Positions 5,970 through 6,270 of a DNA stretch of 6,270 bases are shown here, in pieces. The stretch comes from JACJYC01 sp964558465. GTDB taxonomy: Bacteria > Bacteroidota > Bacteroidia > Chitinophagales > Saprospiraceae. Positions within the stretch are counted from its first letter, which is position 1. Every line of letters begins with the position of its first letter. The notes beneath the pieces were generated by a model. That model ran no database searches, had not been told where the DNA came from, and worked only from the letters and a program-made list of their open reading frames with translations. A program made the position numbers and the translations under genes. The DNA is taken from NCBI GenBank assembly GCA_964558465.1, contig CAZLEF010000146.1, forward strand, positions 1-6,270, given 5' to 3'.

Positions 5970-6210
5970 ATAACAGGGGTTTGTTATCCACATTTGCATT
6001 ACATGATGGATACTTCCCAAAAGTTGAAGGAAGTCTGGGAAATGGTGGAAGCAGGGGCGTATTTCGTCATCAACCGCCCCGCCAGTATGGAAATCCTCCT
6101 TTACCGCGACCCGCAATATCGAATTGCTGATTCAATACTTCCCGGGTTATCGCAGGGATGTGGCGGCGTTTTTGGCGGGAGGAAAAGGTAGGGAAGAGAG
6201 AATTGATTGA
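5970..6210 (+). pseudogene. frameshifted N-terminal remnant of an AAA-ATPase-like gene
   Basis: One frame reads ITGVCYPHLHYMMD, then TSQKLKEVWEMVEAGAYFVINRP up to position 6080. This matches the N-terminus of a family of AAA-ATPase-like proteins (GxCxPxxHYM(I/L)D, then a helix, then YFVINRPRQYGKTTTL, the Walker A P-loop). Here the P-loop is split. RQYG is read one frame over (6080-6091), and KSS in the third frame (6091-6099), as expected from two single-base losses in short C and A runs. The third frame then stays open to TGA at 6208-6210 (TRNIELLIQYFPGYRRD, VAAFLAGGKG). That stretch looks protein-like but I do not recognise it as the ATPase. The ATP-binding core after the P-loop is missing, so this is a decayed fragment, perhaps joined to another sequence. 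The plain ATG frame (6003 to TAG at 6189-6191) is unlikely to encode a functional protein. Confidence 0.55.
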
Positions 6211-6216
6211 TGCGAT

Positions 6217-6270
6217 TCAACAAATCAACAAATCAACAAATCAACAAATCAACAAATCAACAAATCAACA
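6217..6270. repeat. 8-base tandem repeat (TCAACAAA)n, cut by the window end
   Basis: From 6217 the sequence repeats with a perfect period of 8 for 54 bases (6.75 copies) and continues past the window. Because 8 is not a multiple of 3 it reads through all frames, and it is stop-free in the forward direction. It follows the end of the decayed ATPase region by seven bases. It is a simple-sequence repeat; no spacers are present, so it is not a CRISPR array. Confidence 0.95.

Noticed and set aside
5710..5991. Minus-strand open frame of 93 codons
   Set aside because: It runs through the hairpin cluster and promoter region antisense to the ATPase remnant; its residues (HAWG..., HAPRRG) simply reflect the palindromic DNA.
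5813..6130. Plus-strand open frame of 105 codons crossing the hairpins
   Set aside because: Only its short RQYG piece has family meaning, and that is explained by the frameshifted ATPase remnant.
6217..6270. Possible CRISPR array
   Set aside because: The 8-base units are directly contiguous, with no spacers and no palindromic repeat of the right length.

Overview
The window looks like a chromosomal accessory segment of a Bacteroidota species, probably from the Saprospiraceae/Lewinella/Haliscomenobacter side. This placement is an inference from three things: a secreted M36 peptidase carrying a SprB-type repeat and an HYR-like module, a lipoprotein with an EGF-like motif, and promoter-like TAnnTTTG boxes with an upstream TTG/TTTG. 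GC content is moderate.

Layout from left to right. (1) At 23-358 (+) is the C-terminal part of a REP-associated tyrosine transposase (RAYT, Y1/IS200-like). It is cut by the window edge and also separated from any upstream coding by a stop codon and a CAC/CCA microsatellite. (2) At 396-1391 (-) is a Mrr-type restriction endonuclease with an N-terminal Mrr_N-like winged helix and a C-terminal D...QVK nuclease core. No methylase or partner gene is visible. (3) Divergent from it, across a 118-base gap with candidate promoters, is a small lipoprotein at 1510-2142 (+) with a six-cysteine EGF-like module and a beta-rich, C2-like domain. (4) A 233-base convergent intergenic region holds an 18-base-loop imperfect palindrome with 23-base arms and a degenerate ACTGnnn heptamer array. 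(5) At 2376-5486 (-) is a large secreted M36 (fungalysin-like) metallopeptidase: signal peptide, propeptide, HELTH catalytic domain, SprB-like repeat, HYR-like domain and a C-terminal module that is not the usual type IX secretion tail. (6) The last 784 bases hold no intact gene. They contain the leader of the peptidase, two back-to-back Bacteroidota-type promoter candidates sharing a CAAATTTG palindrome, a cluster of GC-rich hairpins, a frameshifted N-terminal remnant of an AAA-ATPase-like gene, and an 8-base tandem repeat running off the window end.

The genes do not form an operon or an obvious joint system: strands alternate, and each gene appears to be its own transcription unit. The recurring theme is genome plasticity (RAYT remnant, palindromic repeats, microsatellites, decayed ATPase) around two cell-surface or secreted proteins and an orphan restriction enzyme. 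I did not find convincing evidence for a new multi-gene system. The best leads are the hairpin cluster with divergent promoters at 5755-5960, the ATPase remnant, and the unusual C-terminus of the M36 peptidase.
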